Positions 7,019 through 15,311 of a stretch of DNA of 16,102 nucleotides are shown one piece after another. Below the pieces are notes generated by a model that was not told the DNA's origin, made no database searches, and saw only the letters and a list, made by a program, of their open reading frames with translations. This stretch comes from an uncultured Acetobacteraceae bacterium (GTDB lineage Bacteria > Pseudomonadota > Alphaproteobacteria > Acetobacterales > Acetobacteraceae), in assembly GCA_937930165.1 (NCBI GenBank), contig CALGVL010000234.1, positions 1 to 16,102 on the forward strand, written 5' to 3'. Position 1 is the first letter of the stretch; every line of letters starts with the position of its first letter. Made by a program: the position numbers and the translations under genes.

Positions 7019-7846
7019 TCAGCCGGCCGGCTCCAGCGCCCTCGCGGCGGGCAGGGCTGCGCGCGCCCGCGGTCCGTGGAAGTAGGAGCGGATCCACGGA
7101 TGTTCGTGCTGCATCAGCCGCTCCATCGTGTCCACCACCACCCTGCGGTCCACCAGCACCGCGATCCGGTCGCAGATGGCGGCGAGGCTGTCGAGGTCGT
7201 GGGTCACCATGAACACGGTCAGCCCGAGGCTCTGCTGCAGGCTGCGGATCAGCTGGTCGAATTCGCCGGCGCCGATCGGGTCGAGGCCCGCGGTCGGCTC
7301 GTCGAGGAACAGCAGCGGCGGGTCGAGGGCGAGCGCCCGGGCGAGGCCGGCGCGCTTGCGCATGCCGCCGGACAGCTCGGACGGGTACTTGCCGCAGGCG
7401 TTGGCGGGAAGGCCGACCATCCGGATCTTCAGCGCGGCGAGTTCCCGCTGCAGCGCCGGCGGCCAGTCCCTGTGCTCGCGCATCGGCGCCATCACGTTCT
7501 CGAGCACGGTGAGCGAGCTGAACAGTGCCCCGTCCTGGAAAAGGACGCCCCATTGCGCCTGCATCGCCGCCAGCCCGGCGGGGTCGAGGCTGCCCATGTC
7601 CCGGCCCAGCACCTCGATCGTTCCGGCCACTGGCCGGTTGAGGCCGATGATGGTCCGCAGCAGCACCGACTTGCCGGTGCCCGATCCGCCGACGACGCCC
7701 AGCACCTCGCCGCGGAACACGTCGAGGTCGAGCCCGTCGTGAATCACCTGCTGGCCGAACTGGTTGCGGAGGCCCCGGATGCGGATGACGACCTGGCGGC
7801 CGCCGCCGTTCCCGTCATGCCCGGCCGGCTGTGACCCGCCTGTCAT
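7019..7846 (-). CDS. ABC transporter ATPase, MlaF family
   Basis: The product is 275 residues, a standard ABC nucleotide-binding subunit. Visible motifs are Walker A GGSGTGKS (53-60), signature LSGGM (158-162, in LSGGMRKRAGLARAL), Walker B LLFLDEP (178-184) and the switch His216 in VTHDLDS. LSGGMRKRAGLARAL and EPTAGLDPI are typical of the MlaF/Ttg2A subgroup that energises lipid transport through MlaE and MlaD. The ATG at 7846 is the first Met before the conserved strand; the frame continues upstream only as the shifted frame of the permease gene. A 50-base gap separates it from the permease gene. Confidence 0.93.
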   Translation of the reverse strand: MTGGSQPAGHDGNGGGRQVVIRIRGLRNQFGQQVIHDGLDLDVFRGEVLGVVGGSGTGKSVLLRTIIGLNRPVAGTIEVLGRDMGSLDPAGLAAMQAQWGVLFQDGALFSSLTVLENVMAPMREHRDWPPALQRELAALKIRMVGLPANACGKYPSELSGGMRKRAGLARALALDPPLLFLDEPTAGLDPIGAGEFDQLIRSLQQSLGLTVFMVTHDLDSLAAICDRIAVLVDRRVVVDTMERLMQHEHPWIRSYFHGPRARAALPAARALEPAG

Positions 7847-7896
7847 CGTCTGGACCGATCCCCACTCCGCCTGACGGACAGCGCCCAATTCCCGAC

Positions 7897-9087
7897 CTAG
7901 ATCCCGAGGTAGGAATACATGATTGCGAACAGGGCGTCGAACACGATCACCAGGAAGATGGACTCGACGACCGAGCGGGTGGTCTGGGTGCCGACGCTTT
8001 CGGCGCTGCTGCCGGCGCGCAGGCCCTCGTAGCAGCCGACCATGGCGATGATCACCGCGAACACCGGCGCCTTGCTCATGCCGACGAGGAAGGTGCTGAC
8101 CGAGACCGAGTCGCGCAGTCGCTCCAGGAACTGCGACACCGGGATGTCGAGCACGAGCTGGCCCATGATCGCGCCGCCGAGCAGCCCCATCAGGTCGCCG
8201 AACAGCGTCAGGGCCGGCATGGTCAGCAGCAGGGCGAACAGGCGCGGCACCACCAGCGCGTCGAGCGGATCGACGCCGATGGTGCGCATGGCGTCGATTT
8301 CCTGCTGTGCCTTCATCGCGCCGATCTGCGCGGTGAAGGCACTGCCGGAGCGGCCGGCGACGATGATTGCCGTGAGCAGGATCCCCATCTCGCGCAGGAC
8401 GGCGATGCCGACCAGGTCCACCGCGAAGATTTCCGCCCCGAAGGCCGCGAGCTGTGTCGCACCCATGTAGGCAAGGACGAGGCCGATCAGGAAGTTGATC
8501 AGCCCGACGATGCCCAGCGCGTTGAGCCCGGTGTGCTCGATGTGGAACAGGAAGGCGGTGAGCCGCAGCCGCCGCGGCCGGCGGATGGTGGCGCCGACGG
8601 CCAGCGTGGTCGCGCCGAGGAAGCTCAGCAGCCCGCCCGCGGCCTGGAAGGCGGTGAATGTGGCGCGCCCGGTGCGCTCCAGGATCGTCCGCCACTGCGG
8701 CCGGATTCGCGGCGCCATCTCCTGCGGCGCCGGCGGCTCGATGCGGGCGACCCGGTCGAGCAGCCCGGCGACATGCGGGTCGGCGTTGCGCACGGAAACG
8801 GCAACGCCACGCCGCTCCAGCGCCGCCACCAGACCGTGGATCAGCCACGCGCCGGCGCTGTCCACCGAGGCGAGGCCCGCGAGATCGACGACTGCCTCGC
8901 CGCCCTGCGGCAGCTCCAGCCCCGAGACCCGCCGGTGCAGCGTCCCGATCGCCTCGCCCTGCCAGTGGCCGTGGGGCGAAAGCAGCAGGCGGCCGCCCTC
9001 GCTGCCGGCGCGCAGGCCCGCAGCGCCGCCGGTCGGGCCGCCGCCGTCGTCCGCGTCCGCGCTGCCGTCCATGCTGCGATCCACCAT
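7897..9087 (-). CDS. Lipid transport permease: STAS domain fused to MlaE
   Basis: This 396-residue protein joins a cytoplasmic STAS domain (about 33-115) to an MlaE permease (about 140-396) with several membrane helices. In the STAS part, VDSAGAW places Ser77 at the position that corresponds to the conserved Thr/Ser of MlaB. The permease part shows the coupling-helix motif AQQEIDAMRTIGVDP and the conserved VAGRSGSAF segment. In E. coli these are separate proteins (MlaB and MlaE); the fusion is common in alphaproteobacteria and explains the absence of a separate mlaB. Start at 9087 or at Met6 (9072) cannot be decided. It opens the lipid transport operon and follows the methyltransferase gene by 63 bases. 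Confidence 0.92.
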   Translation of the reverse strand: MVDRSMDGSADADDGGGPTGGAAGLRAGSEGGRLLLSPHGHWQGEAIGTLHRRVSGLELPQGGEAVVDLAGLASVDSAGAWLIHGLVAALERRGVAVSVRNADPHVAGLLDRVARIEPPAPQEMAPRIRPQWRTILERTGRATFTAFQAAGGLLSFLGATTLAVGATIRRPRRLRLTAFLFHIEHTGLNALGIVGLINFLIGLVLAYMGATQLAAFGAEIFAVDLVGIAVLREMGILLTAIIVAGRSGSAFTAQIGAMKAQQEIDAMRTIGVDPLDALVVPRLFALLLTMPALTLFGDLMGLLGGAIMGQLVLDIPVSQFLERLRDSVSVSTFLVGMSKAPVFAVIIAMVGCYEGLRAGSSAESVGTQTTRSVVESIFLVIVFDALFAIMYSYLGI

Positions 9088-9150
9088 CGGCGGACTATGC
9101 CCGAAACTGCAGCCTGCGGGGGCGGCGCATGTGCGATGCGGGGCGCGCGC

Positions 9151-10230
9151 TCACGCGGGGCGGTCGCAGACGATCCGCTTGGCGAGGAAACCGGTCGCGG
9201 CGCCGGCAGGAACCAGCCCCGCCCGGGCGAACAGACCCTGCAGGTCCGCGGCGACATAGCTGCCGAAATAGGGCTCGTGGTAGAGCCGCGGAAACAGCTC
9301 CAGCACCGGATCGAGTGCCGGGTCGTCGCCCGCCTGCAGCGAATCCACCAGCACGAAGCGGCCGCCCGGCTTCAGCACCCGCGCGATCTCGCGCGCGACC
9401 GCCGCGCGCACCCGCGGCGGCAGCTCGTGGAAGGTGAAGACGCAGGTGACTGCGTCGAAGCTGCCGTCGGCGAAGGGAAGCATCTCGCCGTTGGCGCAGA
9501 CCGGATGCACCCGCCCCAGGTCGGCGAGGCTGGTCCGGGCGGTGCGGAGGTAGGGCAGGCTGAGGTCGAGCGTCACCAGCCGGGCGGCCGGCCAGCGCTG
9601 CTTCAGGAAGCGCCCGGTGCGCCCGGTGCCGCACGCGAGGTCGAGCATGACCGGCGCGCGCTCCCCGCGGGCGGCGAGGCTCTCGACCAGAGGCGGCAGG
9701 CACAGGCGGCGCATGGCGTCGGCGCCGCCCGAAAACAGCACGTCCAACTGGTAGTCGTAGAGGGCCGCCGAGTCCGCGCTGAGATAGCCGTCGGTCTGGA
9801 AGTGGAAGTTGCGGGTATAATAGGCAGGGAGCGCGTCGAGGCGGTCCGCTTCCGGTGGCGGCGCGCGCCGCAGCTCCTCGCCGCCGGTGCGGTCGCGGCG
9901 GCGCGCGTCCACTTTCGGCAGATCGGCGAAGAACGCCCGCGCCTGCCGCAGCCACTGGGCCGGCGTCGGAATAGCGTCGTCCGGCTGCGGATAGAGGCCG
10001 GCGCGGACGTTTTCCCGGTCCTCGCGCAGCAGGGCGAACAGCGACCGGACCAGCAGCGCCCGGTCGGGCTTCCCCTCCGGCCGCGGCGCGCGGCGGTCGA
10101 GCGGGCGGATCCGCCGGGCGGCGAGCCGGTAGTTTGCGGAGAACCAGGCGAACCGCGCCAGACGGCCGAGCCCTATTCCCGGGCCGCCAAGCCGGTCGCG
10201 CATCGCGTCCATCCTGCGCAACACCGTCAT
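9151..10230 (-). CDS. Class I SAM-dependent methyltransferase with long N-terminal region
   Basis: The protein has 359 residues. The catalytic domain begins near 190, with motif I LDLACGTG (196-203), an acidic strand end LVTLDLS (218-224), and post-I motifs LPFADGSFDAV (251-261) and ARVLKPGGRFVLVDS (283-297). The first 190 residues have no obvious catalytic motif. A conserved-looking part, AYYTRNFHFQTDGYLSADSA (136-155), resembles a lid segment seen in some methyltransferases of this type; substrate unknown. The ATG at 10230 has GGAG seven bases upstream. It runs divergently from pgk and in the same direction as the lipid transport genes, so it may be cotranscribed with them. No membrane segment is evident. 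Confidence 0.88.
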   Translation of the reverse strand: MTVLRRMDAMRDRLGGPGIGLGRLARFAWFSANYRLAARRIRPLDRRAPRPEGKPDRALLVRSLFALLREDRENVRAGLYPQPDDAIPTPAQWLRQARAFFADLPKVDARRRDRTGGEELRRAPPPEADRLDALPAYYTRNFHFQTDGYLSADSAALYDYQLDVLFSGGADAMRRLCLPPLVESLAARGERAPVMLDLACGTGRTGRFLKQRWPAARLVTLDLSLPYLRTARTSLADLGRVHPVCANGEMLPFADGSFDAVTCVFTFHELPPRVRAAVAREIARVLKPGGRFVLVDSLQAGDDPALDPVLELFPRLYHEPYFGSYVAADLQGLFARAGLVPAGAATGFLAKRIVCDRPA

Positions 10231-10247
10231 CGGTCCGCTCCGCCGGA

Positions 10248-10276
10248 ATTGACTATGTCCCGGAGAGTGGCTTGAT
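10248..10276 (+). promoter_or_regulatory. Tentative pgk promoter
   Basis: TTGACT at about 10248-10253 is a good -35 match; 17 bases further the -10 position reads TTGATT, only half matching. It lies about 80 bases before the pgk start in the 124-base divergent gap with the methyltransferase gene. Low confidence. Confidence 0.3.
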
Positions 10277-10354
10277 TGTCGGGCGCCTTCAAGGCCGGGA
10301 GGCAGAGCGCCCTTCGCGCACGGTGCCCGGACGACACACGAGAGGACCGATGCG

Positions 10355-11551
<1,197 letters not shown>

Positions 11552-11572
11552 CTCCGCCCTGCCGGGCGACCA

Positions 11573-11590
11573 ATGGTTACTTGATGGTTA
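11573..11590. repeat. Short direct repeat downstream of pgk
   Basis: ATGGTTA occurs at 11573-11579 and again at 11584-11590, an 11-base period or about one helical turn, in an AT-rich patch just before a strong hairpin. It could be a protein-binding site or chance. Confidence 0.3.
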
Positions 11591-11593
11591 ATG

Positions 11594-11617
11594 GCCCGGG
11601 AGGGCAACCTCCCGGGC
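11594..11617 (+). terminator. Perfect 10-bp hairpin with GCAA loop after pgk
   Basis: GCCCGGGAGG (11594-11603) pairs exactly with CCTCCCGGGC (11608-11617) around GCAA, a GNRA-type stable tetraloop. It begins 43 bases past the pgk stop. There is no following T-run on either strand, so it may be a transcript 3'-end stabiliser, a factor-assisted terminator or an RNA element rather than a classical terminator. Confidence 0.5.
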
Positions 11618-11704
11618 ATGCGCCCCTTCCCCATCGCCGCGATCCGTCGGGACCGGCTTCTCCGCGCGCGGCGCGTGGCGTTTACGGTTGATTCGGAGCT
11701 CGGC

Positions 11705-11727
11705 GCGATCATCCTGCGCATGATCGC
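11705..11727 (+). repeat. Inverted repeat overlapping the small ORF start codon
   Basis: GCGATCAT (11705-11712) and ATGATCGC (11720-11727) are perfect complements around a 7-base loop. The ATG of the small frame is the first three bases of the second arm, so folding would hide it. Confidence 0.4.
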
Positions 11728-11920
11728 ATCCAATTCGCTTTCTGCCTTCACTCTGGCCATCGGCCAGAAGCAGACGGTACAGCCGGTCCACAGCACCTCG
11801 CCGGCCCAGGCCGGCGCCGCCCCTGGCCCCACCACGGCCCAGCCACGGCTGCTGGATGCCGTGCCGCCGCAGCCGGCCCGGCCGCTGCCGCGCGGTTCCC
11901 TGCTCGATCTGCGCGTCTGA
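11720..11920 (+). CDS. Possible small protein of unknown function
   Basis: A 66-residue frame starts MIASNSLSAFTLAIGQKQTV, then a Pro/Ala-rich middle, and ends RPLPRGSLLDLRV. I recognise no family. It fills the gap between pgk and the convergent hydrolase gene and stops 12 bases before the end of that gene. No clear ribosome site precedes the ATG; in-frame upstream starts exist at 11675 (GTG), 11618 and 11591, the last two overlapping the hairpin. The start codon lies in the 3' arm of an inverted repeat. The clean, non-repetitive ending argues for a real gene, but the evidence is weak. Confidence 0.35.
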   Translation: MIASNSLSAFTLAIGQKQTVQPVHSTSPAQAGAAPGPTTAQPRLLDAVPPQPARPLPRGSLLDLRV

Positions 11921-11932
11921 CCACGGCCCCCC

Positions 11933-12871
11933 TTACGGGGCGGCGGCCTGCAGCATCCCGGGCGGCGGGGCCTTCGCCGCCAGGCGCTGCTCGTGCTGTT
12001 GCGTCACGAAGCGGCCGATATCAGCCGCGGTCGGCGCCAGGCTGGGCAGCCAGGGCAGCGACATCAGGATGCCCAGATGCCCGATGCCGGGATAGACCCG
12101 GCTCTCCACCCTGCCGCCGGCCTGGATGACGCGCTCCGCCATGCTGCGGAGGTGATGGGGCCCGACCACCATGTCCAGGCCGCCCCCCAGCAACAGCAGC
12201 GGCGGCGCATCGGCCGTGACGAAGCTTTCAGGCAGCAGCGGCGCCAGCTCCGGCTGCCCGGCAAAGACCGGGCGCACCGCCCAGTGCCGCGGGAAATCGC
12301 CGACATAGGGGCCTGCGATGCCGATGGCGCCGGCGAGATCCCGGTGATTCATGCCCCGCCGCGCCAGCCATTGCCCATCCAGCGCCAGCATCAGGGCGAT
12401 GTAGCCGCCCGCAGAATGCCCGGCGACGAAGATAGAGCCCGGATCCGCCCCGAGCCGCTCCGCATTGTCCCGCCCCCAGGCCACCGCCGCCGCGGCATCC
12501 TCAAGGAAGCCGGGAAAGCGCGTTTCGGGATAGAGCCGGTATGCCGGCACCAGCACCACCGCGCCATGCCGCGCCAGCCCCAGGGCGAGGACGTGGTTCT
12601 CCAGGCTGTCCTTGCTCCCCATCTGCCATTGGCCGCCATGGAAGAACAGGACCAGCGGCAGACGCTCTGCCCGGATCGCCGGGCGGTAGATGTCCAGCAA
12701 CCAGTGCGGGCCTGCCGCATAGGGGATATCGCGCTCGATGCGGATTGCGGGATGGCCGGCGAAGGTTTCGCCCCCCGGTGCCGGGAAGCAGGCGCTCGCA
12801 AGGAGGCCAGCGGCCGGCGCCAGGAGGATGAGCGGGCGCCGCCGCAGCGGCAGGCTTCGCGCTGAAGCCAT
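11933..12871 (-). CDS. Alpha/beta hydrolase lipoprotein (esterase/carboxylesterase-like)
   Basis: The product has 312 residues with a basic, hydrophobic leader and a lipobox LASAC with Cys28, so it should be a membrane-anchored lipoprotein facing the periplasm. The alpha/beta hydrolase core shows the oxyanion motif HGG (78-80, FFHGGQW), nucleophile Ser153 in GHSAGG, a likely acid Asp233 in GGGLDMVVGP, and His265 in PGIGHLG. These are typical of the HSL/BD-FAE-like esterases acting on small esters; the substrate is unknown. The ATG at 12871 is preferred over 12877 or 12916 because AAGGCGGAG precedes it at proper spacing. The gene diverges from the Nudix gene across a 141-base gap with no promoter I can call. 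Confidence 0.88.
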   Translation of the reverse strand: MASARSLPLRRRPLILLAPAAGLLASACFPAPGGETFAGHPAIRIERDIPYAAGPHWLLDIYRPAIRAERLPLVLFFHGGQWQMGSKDSLENHVLALGLARHGAVVLVPAYRLYPETRFPGFLEDAAAAVAWGRDNAERLGADPGSIFVAGHSAGGYIALMLALDGQWLARRGMNHRDLAGAIGIAGPYVGDFPRHWAVRPVFAGQPELAPLLPESFVTADAPPLLLLGGGLDMVVGPHHLRSMAERVIQAGGRVESRVYPGIGHLGILMSLPWLPSLAPTAADIGRFVTQQHEQRLAAKAPPPGMLQAAAP

Positions 12872-13012
12872 GGCCATCTCCGCCTTTGCGAAGATGGAAT
12901 CCACGCGCCCCGGCAACGTCCCGGCCGCTCACGCTCCGGCATTTCACATTCGCGCGGCGGGGCGCGGCCGGATGTGCTTGCATCGGCGCCGGGGGACACC
13001 CATCGTTCCTTT

Positions 13013-13561
13013 ATGCCCGCCTTCATCCGCAGCATCCCCGATGGCGACGACCGCGAGAGGCTGACCTGCCCGGATTGCGGATACATCGCCTATGAGAACC
13101 CGAAGGTGGTGGTGGGCAGCGTGGTGGTTGACGACGGCCGGGTGCTACTCTGCCGCCGCGCGATCGAGCCCCGCTCCGGCTTCTGGACCCTGCCCGCCGG
13201 CTATCTGGAGATGCAGGAGACGGTGGAGGAAGGCGCCCGCCGCGAAGCCTGGGAGGAAGCCCGCGCCCGCATCGCCCTGGAGGGGGTGATGGCGGTCTTT
13301 TCCATCTCCCGGCTCGGCCAGGTGCAGGTGATCTTCCGCGCCAGCCTGGCCGAGCCCGGCTTCGCTGCAGGGCCAGAAAGCAGGGAAGTTCGCTTCTTCG
13401 CCTGGAAGGAGATCCCCTGGGAGGAGATCGCCTTCCCCTCCGTCCGCTGGGCGCTGCAGCATTGGCGGCAGACGGCGGGGGCGCCGCTGGGCGCCCCGGC
13501 GCTCAACCCGCCCGAGGATCCGCGCGGCACCCGCCCGCTGCCAAAGGTGCAGGGATTATGA
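13013..13561 (+). CDS. Nudix hydrolase with N-terminal CxxC zinc-ribbon-like segment
   Basis: This 182-residue protein has a CPDC pair (Cys19, Cys22) followed by GYIAYENPKVVVGSVV, the pattern of Nudix enzymes related to the NADH pyrophosphatase zinc-ribbon group, though only two cysteines are present. The Nudix box covers 63-85 and keeps Gly63, Glu69, Arg77, Glu78, Glu81 and Glu82; the box glycine near its end is Arg84. It should hydrolyse a nucleoside diphosphate linked to another group. The C-terminal 30 residues are Pro-rich. ATG at 13013 is chosen over 12974 because the family start MPAFIRSIPDGDDRERL is conserved-looking. The stop overlaps the next gene's start by ATGA. Confidence 0.9.
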   Translation: MPAFIRSIPDGDDRERLTCPDCGYIAYENPKVVVGSVVVDDGRVLLCRRAIEPRSGFWTLPAGYLEMQETVEEGARREAWEEARARIALEGVMAVFSISRLGQVQVIFRASLAEPGFAAGPESREVRFFAWKEIPWEEIAFPSVRWALQHWRQTAGAPLGAPALNPPEDPRGTRPLPKVQGL

Positions 13562-13941
13562 AACGACGGCCATTGCTGCTGGCGGCGCTCGGCTTCCTGG
13601 CGGCCGGCCCGGCTGCGGCACAGGAAGCGCTGCTCCAGGCGGAGCCTCCCCCTCGCCCGCACCGTCGGCCGCGCGCCGTGGCGCAGCCGCGGCCGGAGGA
13701 GCCCGCGCCCAGCCCGCCGCCGGAGCCGGCCCCGTCCCGGCTGGATGCGGCACCGGTGCCCAACCGGAACCTGGAGGCGCCGCGCGTGGTGGAGAAGGAC
13801 CATCCCCGCCTGTCGCCGGACCTGATCTACCGTCGCATGCCCAGCCGCGGCATGGCCGCGGAAGGCAGCCCCCATGCGCGGGAGGAGCAGCTCTTCCAGC
13901 CCGCGCCGGGCGCGCGGCTGAGCCTTCCCTTCTCCTACTGA
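13558..13941 (+). CDS. Secreted proline-rich protein of unknown function
   Basis: A 127-residue protein with a clear signal peptide, MKRRPLLLAALGFLAAGPAAAQ, is followed by a Pro/Arg/Glu-rich low-complexity stretch (about 25-75). It ends in a more structured-looking C-terminus, VEKDHPRLSPDLIYRRMPSRGMAAEG, then LSLPFSY. It should be periplasmic or secreted. No known domain is recognised. Its start overlaps the Nudix stop (ATGA), so the two are translationally coupled, and its last 7 bases overlap the 3' end of the opposing creatininase-family gene. The Pro-rich part resembles spacer regions that cross the envelope or bind partners, which is inference. Confidence 0.75.
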   Translation: MKRRPLLLAALGFLAAGPAAAQEALLQAEPPPRPHRRPRAVAQPRPEEPAPSPPPEPAPSRLDAAPVPNRNLEAPRVVEKDHPRLSPDLIYRRMPSRGMAAEGSPHAREEQLFQPAPGARLSLPFSY

Positions 13942-14738
13942 GCCGGCGGCTGCTGCGCCCGTCCGGCGGTCCAGACCGGGTCGGGCCGGCGCCACAGCGC
14001 CGGGTCGCGCATCATCCGGGCCAAGCCGGCGACGACCGCGGCGATGATCCGCTCCCCCTTCTCCGCCGTTGCGGCGCGCGGGTCGCCGCGGACGCCGGGG
14101 CGCGCGGCGCGTTCCTCGAAGCTCCAGAAGCGGGAGGCGCCGGCCGGGGTGGGCGGCGCGGCGTTGGAGAGCGCATCGGCGATCTTCTCCTGCCGCACCT
14201 GGCCAGGGTCCAGGGCCAGCCAGAGGCTGGTCTCGCCCTCGCAGGCATGGTGGATGCCGGGCTGCGCGGTCAGGATGCCGGCGATCTCCTGCGGCGCCAC
14301 CTGCGGCCAGGTGGTGGCGACGACGGGCATGCCGAATTCATGCGCCAGCTCCCGTGCCGAGACGGCCAGCGGCTCGATATTCCCGCCATGGCCGTTGACG
14401 ATGAACAGCCGGCTGAAGCCGTCGGCGCGCAGGCTGCGCACTACGCAGCGCAGCACCGCGTGGAAGGTGGCATAGTCCAGGCTGATCGTGCCGCCGAAGG
14501 GGAAATGGTGCTCCGACAGCCCCATCCACATGGGCGGCAGCACCACAACCGGCATCTCCGCCGCCACCGCTTCCGCGGCGCGGACCGAGAGGTTGTGCGC
14601 GGCATGGCTGTCGGTCCAGACCGGCAGATGCGGCCCATGCTGCTCCAGGCTGCCGACCGGCAGCACCACCAGCGCGTCGCGCGCGGCCAGCGCCTTCAGT
14701 TCCGGCGCCGTCAGGCGTTCCCAGCGGGTTTCCGTCAT
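13935..14738 (-). CDS. Creatininase-family amidohydrolase
   Basis: This 267-residue cytosolic protein belongs to the creatininase/MftE-like metal-dependent hydrolase family. Likely metal ligands are Glu32 and His34 in GSLEQHGPHLP, Asp43 in WTDSH, His117 in NGHGGN, and Glu168 in CEGETS. GLSEHHFPFGGTISL (73-87) is also a family hallmark. Relatives act on creatinine, on formamide intermediates or on mycofactocin precursors; no cofactor-maturation genes are nearby, so the substrate is open. The ATG at 14738 starts the usual TRWERLT segment. Its last bases overlap the convergent proline-rich gene by 7 bases, an arrangement with shared 3' ends. Confidence 0.9.
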   Translation of the reverse strand: MTETRWERLTAPELKALAARDALVVLPVGSLEQHGPHLPVWTDSHAAHNLSVRAAEAVAAEMPVVVLPPMWMGLSEHHFPFGGTISLDYATFHAVLRCVVRSLRADGFSRLFIVNGHGGNIEPLAVSARELAHEFGMPVVATTWPQVAPQEIAGILTAQPGIHHACEGETSLWLALDPGQVRQEKIADALSNAAPPTPAGASRFWSFEERAARPGVRGDPRAATAEKGERIIAAVVAGLARMMRDPALWRRPDPVWTAGRAQQPPAQ

Positions 14739-14791
14739 CGGCCTGTCACCCCCTCCTTACGGCGGGAGACTCGGGCGCGCATGGAATGCGG

Positions 14792-15286
14792 TCAACCCCC
14801 GCTGCCCGGAACCCCCTGCGCCGCATGCCGGAGTGCGGCCATCACTTCCTCCACCGTCTCGCGCACGGCGATGTCGGTGGTAAGGCGGAGCCCGACCATC
14901 ACGATGGCCGCGCGCGCCCCCGTGGCGTATCGCTCCTGCGCATCGCGCACCAGCACCACCCGGTCCGCGGCCAGGTAGATGCGCGCACCGCGCAGGTCGG
15001 TCAGGGCCACCAGGCGCTGCCCGGCCGCCATCACGCGCCGCGCGACGGATTCCACCGGCTCGATCGTCCGCTGCTGCACCCAGGCGGTGGTGTCGATGAC
15101 CGTGTAATTCTCGACCTGCGCCACGCGCACCACCTGCGCAGCGGCAAGCTGGACGGGCGCGCCGCCCTCGCTGGGGATGACCTCAATGAAGGCCGCGGCT
15201 GCGGGCACCCCCGACATGTCCTGCGCCGCCACACCGGCGGCGAGACCCGCGATGGCGGCGGCCGCAAGGAACAGGCGCCGGATCAT
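14792..15286 (-). CDS. Secreted protein of unknown function downstream of ftsY
   Basis: A 164-residue protein with a signal peptide (MIRRLFLAAAAIAGLAAGVAAQ) followed by a mixed alpha/beta domain. Visible strands include AFIEVIPSEGGAPVQLAAAQVVRV, YTVIDTTAWVQQRTIEP and ARIYLAADRVVLVRDAQ. No domain is recognised. It should be periplasmic. It starts 25 bases after the ftsY stop, so it is probably cotranscribed with ftsY, and ends 53 bases before the creatininase-family gene. No strong ribosome site is seen before the ATG, but the frame extending upstream overlaps ftsY in shifted frame and contains no signal peptide. Confidence 0.75.
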   Translation of the reverse strand: MIRRLFLAAAAIAGLAAGVAAQDMSGVPAAAAFIEVIPSEGGAPVQLAAAQVVRVAQVENYTVIDTTAWVQQRTIEPVESVARRVMAAGQRLVALTDLRGARIYLAADRVVLVRDAQERYATGARAAIVMVGLRLTTDIAVRETVEEVMAALRHAAQGVPGSGG

Positions 15287-15311
15287 CGCGGCATGCCCGG
15301 AGCCCAGGCGC

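Noticed and set aside
5885..7834. A 649-codon + strand frame opposite the MCE and ATPase genes
   Set aside because: Same reason: biased composition, no recognisable domain, and full overlap with genes carrying clear motifs.
7831..10275. An 814-codon open frame on the + strand opposite the permease and methyltransferase genes
   Set aside because: It is antisense to two well-supported genes, has a low-complexity Arg/His/Gln/Ala composition and no domain. GC-rich genes commonly leave such open opposite frames.
13935..14738. Mycofactocin maturation gene mftE
   Set aside because: The family fits, but no other mycofactocin genes are near, so only the broad creatininase-family name is used.
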